From: Arthrobacter globiformis
GTDB taxonomy: Bacteria; Actinomycetota; Actinomycetes; Actinomycetales; Micrococcaceae
DNA: 64,000 bases
NCBI RefSeq assembly: GCF_030818015.1
Contig: NZ_JAUSZX010000001.1
Location: forward strand, 62,001 to 126,000
Direction: 5' to 3'
Shown: in pieces, positions 32,998 to 40,718 of the stretch
Layout of the letters: each line of letters opens with the position of its first letter
Numbering within the stretch: the first letter of the stretch is position 1
Notes under the pieces: model-generated
Databases searched by the model: none
Seen by the model: only the letters and a program-made list of their open reading frames with translations
What the model was told of the DNA's origin: nothing
Made by a program: the position numbers and the translations under genes

Positions 32998-34068
32998 TCA
33001 ACCAGCGGCGAGCACCCGGGCCTGTTCTATCAGCTTGAGGACTTCGACGGGGCCGGCCGGATCCACCGGAACGGGCAAAGCCGAGGCGGTGCCGCCGTCG
33101 GAGATCTTGGCTGCGAGGATCCGGTAGAACTCCGGGTAGTTTCCGCGTTCGGTCAGCAGCCGGTCGAGGTGCCCGTCGCGGCCCAGCTGGCCGGCCCACT
33201 CGGCGGCCTCTACGCCGTACTCAGCATCCAGCGGGCTCCCGCCGGCGACAATGTACGGCTCCTGCGGATCCACGCCGTGCTTGGTGTAGCCGCCGCCGGT
33301 GCCGAGGACCCGGTAGCGCGGGCCCTGCTGTGCGCAGAGCATGTTCATCCAGTGGTGGCTGAGCACGCCGTTTCCATGCCGCAGGACCACGAAGCAGTCG
33401 TCATCCGTCTTTTCGCCCGGGCGCCGGGCCAGGAGCTCAGCATGGACAACCGTACCCGGGCCAAAGAGCTGCAGCGCCTGGTCCAGGAGGTGGGTGCCGA
33501 GGTCGAACAGGACGCCGCCGCCGTCGGCCGCCGTGGCCTCCGCCTTCCAGGCCTTGGAAACTTCGGGCGACCACCGTTCAAACCGTGATTCAAACCGCGT
33601 CACCCCACCCAGCACGCCGCCTTCCAGCAGGGCTTTGACCGTGAGGTAGTCCCCGTCCCAGCGCCGGTTCTGGAACACCGTCAGCACCCGTCCCAGGCGC
33701 TCTGCGAGCACAACCAGTTCCTGCCCCTGGGCGCTCGTCACGGTGAACGGCTTGTCGACGACGACGTCGAGCCCGGCCTCCAGCGCGGCCTTCGCCAGAG
33801 GATAGTGGGTGGCCGGCGGCGTCCCCAGCACCACAAGGTCAAGGTCAGGGGCCAGCGCAAGGACGGCATCGCCGTCGAGCACTGTTTTCACGCCGGGATA
33901 CTGCCCCACGGCGGCAGCCTGCCGGCCGGGGTCAGAGGTTGCGATCACGTCCAGCGAGTAGCCGGGGTCCGCCGCGACCAGCGGCGCATGAAAAACCCGG
34001 CCGGACAGGCCAAAGCCCACCACGGCGGTACGTATGGGGGTGGGGAATGTGGAGGAATCGATGCTCAT
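32998..34068 (-). CDS. Gfo/Idh/MocA family oxidoreductase
   Basis: The product is 356 aa. The N-terminal Rossmann motif is AVVGFGLSGRVFHAPLV, and the family's EKP motif appears as DKP in LDVVVDKPFTVTSAQG with the conserved Lys. The substrate domain contains GGVLFDLGTHLLDQALQLFGP, where the D-x-G-x-H motif carries the catalytic His. These enzymes use NAD(P) to oxidise or reduce sugars, inositols and related compounds. This subgroup includes YdgJ-like proteins with unknown substrate. TAGCGT lies 6 nt before the ATG. Confidence 0.88.
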   Translation of the reverse strand: MSIDSSTFPTPIRTAVVGFGLSGRVFHAPLVAADPGYSLDVIATSDPGRQAAAVGQYPGVKTVLDGDAVLALAPDLDLVVLGTPPATHYPLAKAALEAGLDVVVDKPFTVTSAQGQELVVLAERLGRVLTVFQNRRWDGDYLTVKALLEGGVLGGVTRFESRFERWSPEVSKAWKAEATAADGGGVLFDLGTHLLDQALQLFGPGTVVHAELLARRPGEKTDDDCFVVLRHGNGVLSHHWMNMLCAQQGPRYRVLGTGGGYTKHGVDPQEPYIVAGGSPLDAEYGVEAAEWAGQLGRDGHLDRLLTERGNYPEFYRILAAKISDGGTASALPVPVDPAGPVEVLKLIEQARVLAAG

Positions 34069-34074
34069 GGTGCC

Positions 34075-34080
34075 ACGCTA
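34075..34080 (-). promoter_or_regulatory. putative -10 of the leaderless Gfo/Idh/MocA gene
   Basis: TAGCGT on the minus strand, then GGCACC, then ATG. Confidence 0.45.
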
Positions 34081-34150
34081 CCCCCTGGGCCTGGGCCACC
34101 GCCCACGAGCTCCCGCTTGAGCCGGTTCAGCCGGTTCAGCTATCAGGCGT

Positions 34151-34792
34151 TCAGCCCGCCAAACCTCCGACGACGCGGGTGACGAGCTGGCGCCAGGACT
34201 CCTCCAGCCGCTCCGGCGAAACGTGCTGCACCCGAACGGCGTGCAGCAGCCGTTCAGGATCGAGGGTTGCGCTCAGGGACATGGCCATCAGCCACGGGTC
34301 CGCATCGAAACCCGCCGAGCGCAGCAGGTGCTCAATGTGCCGGTGCCACAGCACCGCCGGCGGGGCCTCGAACCTGTTGTGCAGGGACGCTTCGGCGGCC
34401 CTCGCAAGCTCACCGTATTCCAGGACGTACCGGATGCGTTCGGCACCGAAAGCGATCAGCCGTTCCAGCGGCGGCGCCCCGGGACCAAGCGGCGGCGGCC
34501 CGAACATGAAGCGGCCCTGGAATTCGGCTTCGGCGTCGCTGAGCAGGGCCATCATGAGGCCGGCGCGGCTGCCGAAGCGGCGGAACACAGTCCCCTTGCC
34601 CACGCCTGCGCGCTCCGCCAGCTTGTCCATGGTCACGCCGTCGGCGCCGCACTCCTCCACGAGCTGCCGGGCAGCACACAGGAGCAGCTCCCGGTTCCGG
34701 GCAGCGTCGCTGCGTTCCGCTCCGGAGCCGGGCGATGACCCTGGGCCGGATGAGGACCCGGAGCGGATTGGGATGAGGCTCACACCAAGCAT
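34151..34792 (-). CDS. TetR family regulator
   Basis: The product is 213 aa. After a Ser/Pro/Gly-rich N-terminal extension of about 25 residues comes the HTH: RNRELLLCAARQLVEECGADGVTMDKLAERAGVGKGTVFRRFGSRAGLMMALL. It is divergent from an NADPH-dependent FMN reductase gene with 114 bp between starts. The gap has a perfect CGGAC-CGTA-GTCCG palindrome, so it very probably represses that gene. The extension could be shortened if an internal start is used. Confidence 0.88.
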   Translation of the reverse strand: MLGVSLIPIRSGSSSGPGSSPGSGAERSDAARNRELLLCAARQLVEECGADGVTMDKLAERAGVGKGTVFRRFGSRAGLMMALLSDAEAEFQGRFMFGPPPLGPGAPPLERLIAFGAERIRYVLEYGELARAAEASLHNRFEAPPAVLWHRHIEHLLRSAGFDADPWLMAMSLSATLDPERLLHAVRVQHVSPERLEESWRQLVTRVVGGLAG

Positions 34793-34813
34793 TCTAGACC
34801 CGGGAATAATATC

Positions 34814-34827
34814 CGGACCGTAGTCCG
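34814..34827. promoter_or_regulatory. TetR operator before the FMN reductase gene
   Basis: CGGAC-CGTA-GTCCG is a perfect inverted repeat followed by TTTAGTCTGG. This resembles GGAC-N4-GTCC operators seen for TetR regulators. Confidence 0.6.
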
Positions 34828-34906
34828 TTTAGTCTGGATGAAGGCACCAAACGCCTCCAGAACCATTCGCCACGGAGCGTTCCGCGGCAAGACCTAAGGA
34901 GTTCAC

Positions 34907-35473
34907 ATGTCCAAGAGCACCGTACTCGCCCTGGTGGGAAGCCTGCGCGCCGACTCCCACAACCGCAAGCTTGCCGAAGCCATCCAGCTGAACGCCCCGG
35001 AAGGCGTCGAGATCGTGATCCACGAGAGCCTCGGCAACATCCCGTTCTATAACGAGGACATCGACGTCGAAGGCGAGGTCCCGGCGGCTGCCACCGCCCT
35101 GCGCGAGGCAGCCAGCCAGGCAGACGCCCTGCTGCTGGTCACCCCCGAGCACAACGGCACCATGCCCGCCTCGCTGAAGAACGCCATCGACTGGCTGTCC
35201 CGCCCGTTCGGCGCCGGCGCCCTCGCCGGAAAGCCCACCGCCGTCGTCGGCACCGCCTTTGGCCAGTTCGGCGGCGTCTGGGCCCAGGACGAGGCCCGCA
35301 AGGCTGTCGGCATCGCCGGGGCCCGTGTCCTGGAGGACGCCAAACTCGCCGTCCCCGGCTCCATGGTCCGCTTCGCGGAAACCCACCCGAAGGACGACGC
35401 CGAGGTCGTTGAGCAGATCAAGGAACTCTTCGGTGCGCTTGCCGCCGTCGAGCCTGCCGGTGCGGCTGCCTAA
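34907..35473 (+). CDS. NADPH-dependent FMN reductase
   Basis: The product is 188 aa starting at ATG 34907. It is a flavodoxin-like reductase. The phosphate-binding loop is VGSLRADSHNRKLAEAI near the N-terminus, followed by the flavin signature TPEHNGTMPASLKNAIDWLSR and AVVGTAFGQFGGVWAQ. Such enzymes reduce FMN, quinones or chromate with NADPH. It is controlled most likely by the divergent TetR and ends at a strong terminator. Confidence 0.9.
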   Translation: MSKSTVLALVGSLRADSHNRKLAEAIQLNAPEGVEIVIHESLGNIPFYNEDIDVEGEVPAAATALREAASQADALLLVTPEHNGTMPASLKNAIDWLSRPFGAGALAGKPTAVVGTAFGQFGGVWAQDEARKAVGIAGARVLEDAKLAVPGSMVRFAETHPKDDAEVVEQIKELFGALAAVEPAGAAA

Positions 35474-35489
35474 GCAGCTCCCCCTTTCA

Positions 35490-35522
35490 CACGCCCCCGG
35501 CCATCCAGTGGCCGGGGGCGTG
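35490..35522 (+). terminator. terminator of the FMN reductase gene
   Basis: CACGCCCCCGGCCA and TGGCCGGGGGCGTG form a perfect 14-bp stem around TCCAG, followed by CGCTATTTT. Confidence 0.85.
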
Positions 35523-35685
35523 CGCTATTTTCCGGCCTCTGCGTGGTGGCGCCAGCCAGGGCAGGCCGCAACCAATCCGTGACTGAGCTGCGGCCAAACT
35601 GACACCCGGGCGTCGTTCCCCGGCCCGCCGCCCCGCCGTAACGTTGATGTACGGGACGTGCCGGGGCAGGGAGTGCGGTGCAGTC

Positions 35686-36642
35686 ATGAAGTCGAGCTGG
35701 GGAGTCAGACCGCTGACGACGGCGGTTGCCGCCTTCTGCCTGACGCTCCCCTTGTGCCTCGCCTCCTGCGCTCCCCTCCCAAATGCATACGACGCCGGGG
35801 CCGCTCCTGCGGCGGCACCCGAACCCCGTCCGGCACCTCCGGTGAGCCCGCCCGAGGAAGCCGGCGCGCCCACCGCATCCGGATCCCGTCTGGGAGCATC
35901 CGGCCAGAGTGCTGGTCCGGGCACACCAGGTCAGGAAACGGCGGCCGCGGCTTCGGAACCTGTTCCGTCGGCCGGCTCGGTTCCTCCGCCCTCGGGCTCG
36001 AACCCCGGCGGCCCGGCGGCCGGTGGGTCAGCGGCCGGTGGGTCAGGGCCGGGCGGCCTTCCGTCCGGCGGACCCGGGGCCGGCGCCGGCGGTCCGGACA
36101 CCCAGGCACAGCTGCCGGGCGGAGCCGGGCAGCCCGCGCCTGCTTCGGGAGCCCCAGCCGGCCCCGCTGCCCCGGATCCCACAGCGGGCTTCACGGCACC
36201 GGGTTCCACGTCACCGGGTATCGGTACGGGCGCAGCTCCCAGCGTCGGGACTGCGGTCTACTACGTTGCCCTCGACGACGGCGGCCGGTCCGGCGTGCGC
36301 TTCGGCTGCAACGACAGTCTGGTGGCAGTGCACAATGCCGACTCCACCATCAGTGAGCCGCTGCAGGCCGCCATGAGCAGGCTGTTGTCAGGTCCGGGCG
36401 CGCCGCCTGCCAGTGGCCTGTACAACGCGCTCTCGGCGTCCTCGCTCCAGTACGCCTCCGGCTACCTCGACGGCACTACCGTGGTGGTGAACCTGACCGG
36501 TGCGGTGCAACCCGGCGGCGTCTGCGATCTTCCGCGGATTGAAGCGCAACTCACCCATACAGCCGTAACGGCCGTGGGTGCCGTCCGGGCGGAAATCTAC
36601 GTCAGCGGGGTGCCGCTGGCCGACGTTCTCGGCCTCCGTTAG
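35686..36642 (+). CDS. lipoprotein with a GerMN domain
   Basis: The product is 318 aa from ATG 35686. Residues 1-27 are a lipoprotein signal with lipobox LASC and lipidated Cys28. Residues of about 35-195 are a low-complexity Pro/Gly/Ala/Ser linker, partly built from 15-bp DNA repeats near 36020-36050. The C-terminal 125 residues form a GerMN domain (VYYVALDDGG ... GLYNALSASSLQYASGYLDGTTVVVNLTG). GerMN is known from spore-germination protein GerM, but in non-sporulating actinobacteria it occurs in secreted lipoproteins such as LpqB-like proteins. A role at the outer face of the membrane is inferred. Confidence 0.82.
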   Translation: MKSSWGVRPLTTAVAAFCLTLPLCLASCAPLPNAYDAGAAPAAAPEPRPAPPVSPPEEAGAPTASGSRLGASGQSAGPGTPGQETAAAASEPVPSAGSVPPPSGSNPGGPAAGGSAAGGSGPGGLPSGGPGAGAGGPDTQAQLPGGAGQPAPASGAPAGPAAPDPTAGFTAPGSTSPGIGTGAAPSVGTAVYYVALDDGGRSGVRFGCNDSLVAVHNADSTISEPLQAAMSRLLSGPGAPPASGLYNALSASSLQYASGYLDGTTVVVNLTGAVQPGGVCDLPRIEAQLTHTAVTAVGAVRAEIYVSGVPLADVLGLR

Positions 36643-36652
36643 ACCCGGACCA

Positions 36653-37543
36653 CTAGGCGCTCGGGACCCCGGGAGAGCCGGCCTCCCCGGAGAACAGGGC
36701 ATCCATCTCAGCGTGGCTCGGCGAGCCGGCAAGTTCGGACCAGTTGCCGTCGCCCAGGATTTCGGCTGCCACGCGGGAAACCGTTGCGTACGCCGCCTTC
36801 GCCGCGTTGCCGCCGATGCTGACCCGCCGCACACCGGCGTCGTGCAGTTCGCCCACTGACGCCGACCCGACGCCGGCAAGCGCATTGAGCGGCGCCGGTA
36901 TCCGCCTGCTGAGTTCATGCAGGATATGGAGGTCCGTCACGCCGGGAACGAAGATTCCGTCGGCCCCCGCGGCGAGGTAGCCCCTGGCACGCTCCACCGT
37001 TTCCTCGAAGGCGGAGTCCCCGGACTGCCCGGAAAGGTACGTGTCCGTCCGGGCATTGATGAAGAGGCGCACCCCGGACTCCGCCGCGATGCCGCGGACC
37101 AGACTGATCCTGCGGGCCTGCTCGTCCACGGCCGTGAGGGACGTGCCCCCTGAGTCTTCGATGTTCACGCCCACCGCGCCGGCCTCCAGCACCGCCGTGA
37201 CAGCCTGCCGGAGCAGGCCGTCGTCGAAAGCACCGTCCGCACCTGCGTACCCTGCTTCGATATCCGCCGTTACCGGGACAGTCGTGGCCGCGGTAATCCT
37301 GCGGAGCGCGTCGAAGGCAAGGCCCGGCGGCACGTGGCTGCCGTCCGGAAACCCGAGGCTCCACGAGATGGCCGAACTCGACGTGGCAATGGCGCGCGCC
37401 CCGGCCTTCTCCACGAGCCGGGCAGATGCGGCATCCCAGACGTTCACGAGCACCAGCGGAACAGCACCGCCCGCGTGCATCTGGCGGAAGGCGTCGGCCT
37501 TGGCGGGCTGGGACAGTGCGGGCGTAGGCTCGAGTGACGTCAT
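36653..37543 (-). CDS. isocitrate lyase/phosphoenolpyruvate mutase family protein
   Basis: The product is 296 aa and a (beta/alpha)8 barrel. It has LVNVWDAASARLVEKAGARAIATSSSAI at the start, the metal-binding TADIEAGY, GAVGVNIEDS, and INARTDTYL. These correspond to the core of the PEP mutase/methylisocitrate lyase superfamily. The loop with the Cys of true isocitrate lyases (KKCGH) is missing, so it is not a standard ICL. Family members cleave or rearrange C-C or C-P bonds. The substrate is unknown, and no phosphonate genes are near. Confidence 0.82.
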   Translation of the reverse strand: MTSLEPTPALSQPAKADAFRQMHAGGAVPLVLVNVWDAASARLVEKAGARAIATSSSAISWSLGFPDGSHVPPGLAFDALRRITAATTVPVTADIEAGYAGADGAFDDGLLRQAVTAVLEAGAVGVNIEDSGGTSLTAVDEQARRISLVRGIAAESGVRLFINARTDTYLSGQSGDSAFEETVERARGYLAAGADGIFVPGVTDLHILHELSRRIPAPLNALAGVGSASVGELHDAGVRRVSIGGNAAKAAYATVSRVAAEILGDGNWSELAGSPSHAEMDALFSGEAGSPGVPSA

Positions 37544-37629
37544 GGCTCCATTCCATGCCCTGCCCCGCCGGACGTAAAGGAGTCCGTGGGCACCAGTTCA
37601 GATTTCCCTCGAGATGTCGGTCAACAGAT

Positions 37630-37661
37630 GTTGCCTAATCAGCAACCCAAGGCTGTACTCT
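37630..37661 (+). promoter_or_regulatory. promoter and palindrome of the aminotransferase gene
   Basis: GTTGC-CTAATCA-GCAAC (37630-37646) is a perfect 5-7-5 repeat overlapping a -35-like TTGCCT (37631-37636). The -10 TACTCT (37656-37661) is 6 nt before the GTG at 37668. The layout fits a leaderless transcript under repressor or activator control. Confidence 0.5.
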
Positions 37662-37667
37662 GGGAGT

Positions 37668-38963
37668 GTGACCCACGAGACACTCGACGCCGCCGCAGCC
37701 GTCCTCCCCGCCGAAGCCATCGACGCCATCGAGCGGGCCGCGACATCAGCCCACCGCCACGACGAACTGTTCTCCGAGCGCGCGGCGAACATCAAGCAGT
37801 CGGCGGTTCGGGATGTTTTCGACATCTCCATGCGGCCTGGCCTGGTCTCGCTGGCCGGCGGCAGCCCCTACCTGCAGTCCCTGCCCCTTGAAAAGCTCGC
37901 CAATACGGCCGCGCGGATCATCGCCGAGGACGGCCTCACCGCACTTCAGTATGGCGGAGGCCAGGGCACCGAGGAACTGCGCACGCAGATCTGCGAAGTC
38001 ATGGCCGCCGAAGGCATCCTGGACGCCCGGCCGGAGAACGTGGTGATCACGGCGGGTTCGCAGTCCGCCCAGGACGTGGCCACCAAGGTGTTCTGCAACC
38101 CCGGCGACGTGGTCCTCGTGGAGGAACCCACCTACGTGGGGGCGCTGAACACGTTCGAGGCCTACCAGGTCCAGGTGGAGGCCGTCCCCATGGACGACGA
38201 CGGCCTGGCGCCTGAGCTTCTTGAGGCCCGGATCGCGGCACTCCAGACCGCCGGGAAAAACATCAAGTTCCTCTACACCATCCCCAACTTCAACAACCCG
38301 TCGGGCATCACACTGGCGCAGGATCGCCGGCAGCAGATCGTGGACATCTGCCGCCGCGCCAACATCCTGGTTCTGGAGGACAACCCCTACGGACTGCTGC
38401 GGTTCGACGGCGAGCCGCTGGCCCCCCTGCGCGCAGGGAACCCCGACGACGTCATCTACATGGGCTCGTTCTCGAAGATCTTTGCCCCGGGATTGCGCAT
38501 CGGCTGGGCCCTGGTTCCCGCCCACCTGCAGCGCCGCTACTACCTCGCCTCCGAGGCAGTGACGCTCTGCCCTCCCACGCTGAACCAGATGCTCGTCTCG
38601 GCATATCTCCGGGACTACGACTGGAAGGGCCAGATCGAGACGTACCGCGGGCTGTATGCCGAGCGCTGCCACGCGATGCTGGCTGCCCTGGCGGCGCACA
38701 TGCCCGAGGGGCTCAGCTGGACCCGGCCGCAGGGCGGATTCTTCGTCTGGGTGACCCTGCCGGAGGGCGTGGACACGTACCCCCTGCTCCGCAAGGCGAT
38801 TGATGCCGGCGTCGTCTTCATTCCGGGCGCGGCCTTCACGCATTCGGACTCCCCGTCGAACAAACTCCGCCTGGCGTTCAGCGCCGTTCCGCCGGAGGCC
38901 ATCGCCGAGGGCGTGCGACGCCTGGCTCCGGTGCTGCAGGAAGCCATAGACGCGCTGGCCTGA
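37668..38963 (+). CDS. PLP-dependent aminotransferase, MocR/2-aminoadipate type
   Basis: The product is 431 aa from GTG 37668. It is a fold-type I aminotransferase of the class I/II group with TAGSQSAQDVATKVF, IPNFNNPSGITL, EDNPYGLLRFDGEPL and the PLP lysine in GSFSKIFAPGLRIGW. It resembles LysN/2-aminoadipate and multi-substrate aminotransferases and the C-terminal domain of MocR regulators, but it lacks the N-terminal GntR HTH. The first 50 residues are a charged helical extension. An ATG 54 nt upstream is in frame, but the promoter at 37656-37661 favours the GTG. Confidence 0.85.
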   Translation: MTHETLDAAAAVLPAEAIDAIERAATSAHRHDELFSERAANIKQSAVRDVFDISMRPGLVSLAGGSPYLQSLPLEKLANTAARIIAEDGLTALQYGGGQGTEELRTQICEVMAAEGILDARPENVVITAGSQSAQDVATKVFCNPGDVVLVEEPTYVGALNTFEAYQVQVEAVPMDDDGLAPELLEARIAALQTAGKNIKFLYTIPNFNNPSGITLAQDRRQQIVDICRRANILVLEDNPYGLLRFDGEPLAPLRAGNPDDVIYMGSFSKIFAPGLRIGWALVPAHLQRRYYLASEAVTLCPPTLNQMLVSAYLRDYDWKGQIETYRGLYAERCHAMLAALAAHMPEGLSWTRPQGGFFVWVTLPEGVDTYPLLRKAIDAGVVFIPGAAFTHSDSPSNKLRLAFSAVPPEAIAEGVRRLAPVLQEAIDALA

Positions 38964-39017
38964 GCTGCGGCCGCGAAAAGGACATCAGATTAGTCACGAC
39001 ACCAAGGAGGCAAAGCC

Positions 39018-39449
39018 ATGGCGGGAACAATTGTTGTGGGTGTGGACGGAAGCGGCACCGCACGCAAGGCAGCGGAGGTGGCGCGGGACCTCGCTGCGGC
39101 GCTGGGCGCCAGGCTCCACGTCGTGTCCGCGTTCGATACCGACCGGACCGAAGTCTTCGGCAGCGGCAGTGACCGGTGGATCGTGTCCGACGCCGGGGAA
39201 GCCGAAAAGGTGGCCCGGGAGGTGGCGGCAGCCCTGGCGGCCGGCGAGCTCCAGATCACCTACTCCTCCGCGCGGGGCAAGCCCGCCGAAGCCCTGGTCA
39301 GGGAGGCGGACCGGCTCGACGCAAGCATGATCGTGGTGGGAAACCGCCGCATGCAAGGCCTGGGGCGTGTGCTGGGCAGTGTGGCGAACAGCGTTGCCCA
39401 CAGCGCGTCCTGCGACGTCTACATCGCGAATACCTACGGCGCCGACTAG
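39018..39449 (+). CDS. universal stress protein (UspA family)
   Basis: The product is 143 aa with an excellent AAGGAGG ribosome site before ATG 39018. It has the single-domain Usp fold: IVVGVDGSGTARKAAEVARDLA at the N-terminus with Asp in the ATP pocket, and the late motif VGNRRMQGLGRVLGSVANSVAH as the ATP-binding G-x2-G-x9-G(S/N) variant. Members bind ATP or act in stress survival. Monocistronic by appearance. Confidence 0.9.
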   Translation: MAGTIVVGVDGSGTARKAAEVARDLAAALGARLHVVSAFDTDRTEVFGSGSDRWIVSDAGEAEKVAREVAAALAAGELQITYSSARGKPAEALVREADRLDASMIVVGNRRMQGLGRVLGSVANSVAHSASCDVYIANTYGAD

Positions 39450-39597
39450 CGCAGCGCGGGCCTGACTTGACGCGGATCACCCGGGCTGGTGGGCAGTCTC
39501 ACCCCGTTTTCCGGCAGTCCGGCATGCCCTGAAAGATAAAATTGGAGGTGCCCCCGATGGTGCGGACAAACCCAAATCTACCTTTCAGGGGAACACT

Positions 39598-39939
39598 GTG
39601 CTTACACTCCAGCGTCGCCACCTCGTCGGCCACGACATCCTGCTTGCCCGCCACGGCAACCACATCAGCGCCATGCGTGTGGACCGCTCGGCCGGCCGCG
39701 TCATTGCCCTCCTCGACGACGGTTCCGTTGATAGCGCCCCGAATCTCATCTCCCCCGACCTGCAGCTTCCGGACACGCTTAAGAGCGTCCTGCGCGATGA
39801 CTGGAAGTTCCTCACCCTCGTGAGCAGCGGCATCGCCGCCGTCTGTGGCGTCATGCTGGCCGCCGCGGTAAGCATGGCAGGCATGTCCGCAGATCCGGCC
39901 GTGGCCCAGCTGCTGGCGAACTCCTACTCCGCCTACTAG
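39598..39939 (+). CDS. hypothetical protein with a C-terminal membrane helix
   Basis: The product is 113 aa from GTG 39598, six bases after AGGGGA. Residues 1-70 are soluble and beta-rich (HLVGHDILLARHGNHISAMRVDRSAGRVIALLDDGS). Residues 72-95 form one hydrophobic helix (LTLVSSGIAAVCGVMLAAAVSMAG). No family is recognised. The Shine-Dalgarno and codon use support a real gene. Confidence 0.6.
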   Translation: MLTLQRRHLVGHDILLARHGNHISAMRVDRSAGRVIALLDDGSVDSAPNLISPDLQLPDTLKSVLRDDWKFLTLVSSGIAAVCGVMLAAAVSMAGMSADPAVAQLLANSYSAY

Positions 39940-40008
39940 GCCAGCCTCCGCCCATCAAGGCGCTGGGCGCCGGTCCCCGGCCGCTGCCCCCGGTATCAAT
40001 CGCCGGCG

Positions 40009-40638
40009 TCAGCCGATCCGGACCAGCAGCTCACGCAGCAGCCACCAGAGCCCGGCAGTGACGCCGCCGCCCACCAGGGCGCCGGCAACAACCTGCGCCA
40101 CCGTGTGGGCGCGCAGCACCACGCGGGACCAGCCGACAGCAGGAATCAGCAGCAGCAGCGGAATCCACGGAACGCCCAGGATCAGCACGGTGATGACCGT
40201 TGTCAGCGCGATGGCCCCGGCATGGCCGCTGATTTTCCAGAACAGGCTGATGACGGCGAGCACCACCACGCCGCCCACTATCGCCAGCACCACCACAATG
40301 ACGCTGTACGGAGCATTGATGGCCAGCAGGACTCCCAGCCCTGCGAGTAAAGACACCGTTGACATGGCGAGCACCGGTGCGCGTTGCTTGCGGTCGCTGA
40401 CGTGGTGGTCCGTCACCTTGCCCAGCCGCACAAGAACGACGACGGCAGCCAGCGGCAGCACGCACACAAACAGCACCGCCACAGCGCCGAACCAGACCGT
40501 GCCGGGAAAGCCGGGTTCCATTGCCGGGCTGAGTAGCAGCAGCAGCGCCACGGTGATGGGCGGCTGAAGGGCCTCCGTAACGATCCGGGCCACGCGGTTC
40601 TTCACGCGGATGCTGACGATCCCGCGATCCTCACCCAT
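40009..40638 (-). CDS. PAP2 superfamily-like membrane protein
   Basis: The product is 209 aa with five to six membrane segments. PAP2 motif remnants are KVTDHHVSDRKQR (motif 1 region), SGHAG (motif 2, catalytic His) and SRVVLRAHTVAQVVAG (motif 3). In true phosphatases motif 3 reads SR-x5-H-x3-D. Here the Asp position is Gln, so activity may be altered. Proteins of this subgroup with HTxxQV are common in actinobacteria. It appears alone on the minus strand downstream of the 2-oxoacid dehydrogenase operon. Confidence 0.75.
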   Translation of the reverse strand: MGEDRGIVSIRVKNRVARIVTEALQPPITVALLLLLSPAMEPGFPGTVWFGAVAVLFVCVLPLAAVVVLVRLGKVTDHHVSDRKQRAPVLAMSTVSLLAGLGVLLAINAPYSVIVVVLAIVGGVVVLAVISLFWKISGHAGAIALTTVITVLILGVPWIPLLLLIPAVGWSRVVLRAHTVAQVVAGALVGGGVTAGLWWLLRELLVRIG

Positions 40639-40677
40639 GGGAACCCCGTCCCTGCCTGTCCGGTCCTTCCCCCCTTT

Positions 40678-40700
40678 CCCCGGAGGGTACCCCTCCGGGG
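40678..40700 (-). terminator. terminator of the 2-oxoacid dehydrogenase operon
   Basis: CCCCGGAGGG and CCCTCCGGGG form a perfect 10-bp stem with a 3-nt loop 18 bp past the E2 stop codon. There is no T tract. Confidence 0.6.
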
Positions 40701-40718
40701 GCCGGTCAGTCGAGCAGG

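Noticed and set aside
35997..36060. Repeat array in the GerMN lipoprotein gene as a separate element
   Set aside because: The GGCCGGTGGGTCAG repeats are in frame and encode the Gly/Ser/Ala linker, so they are part of the gene.
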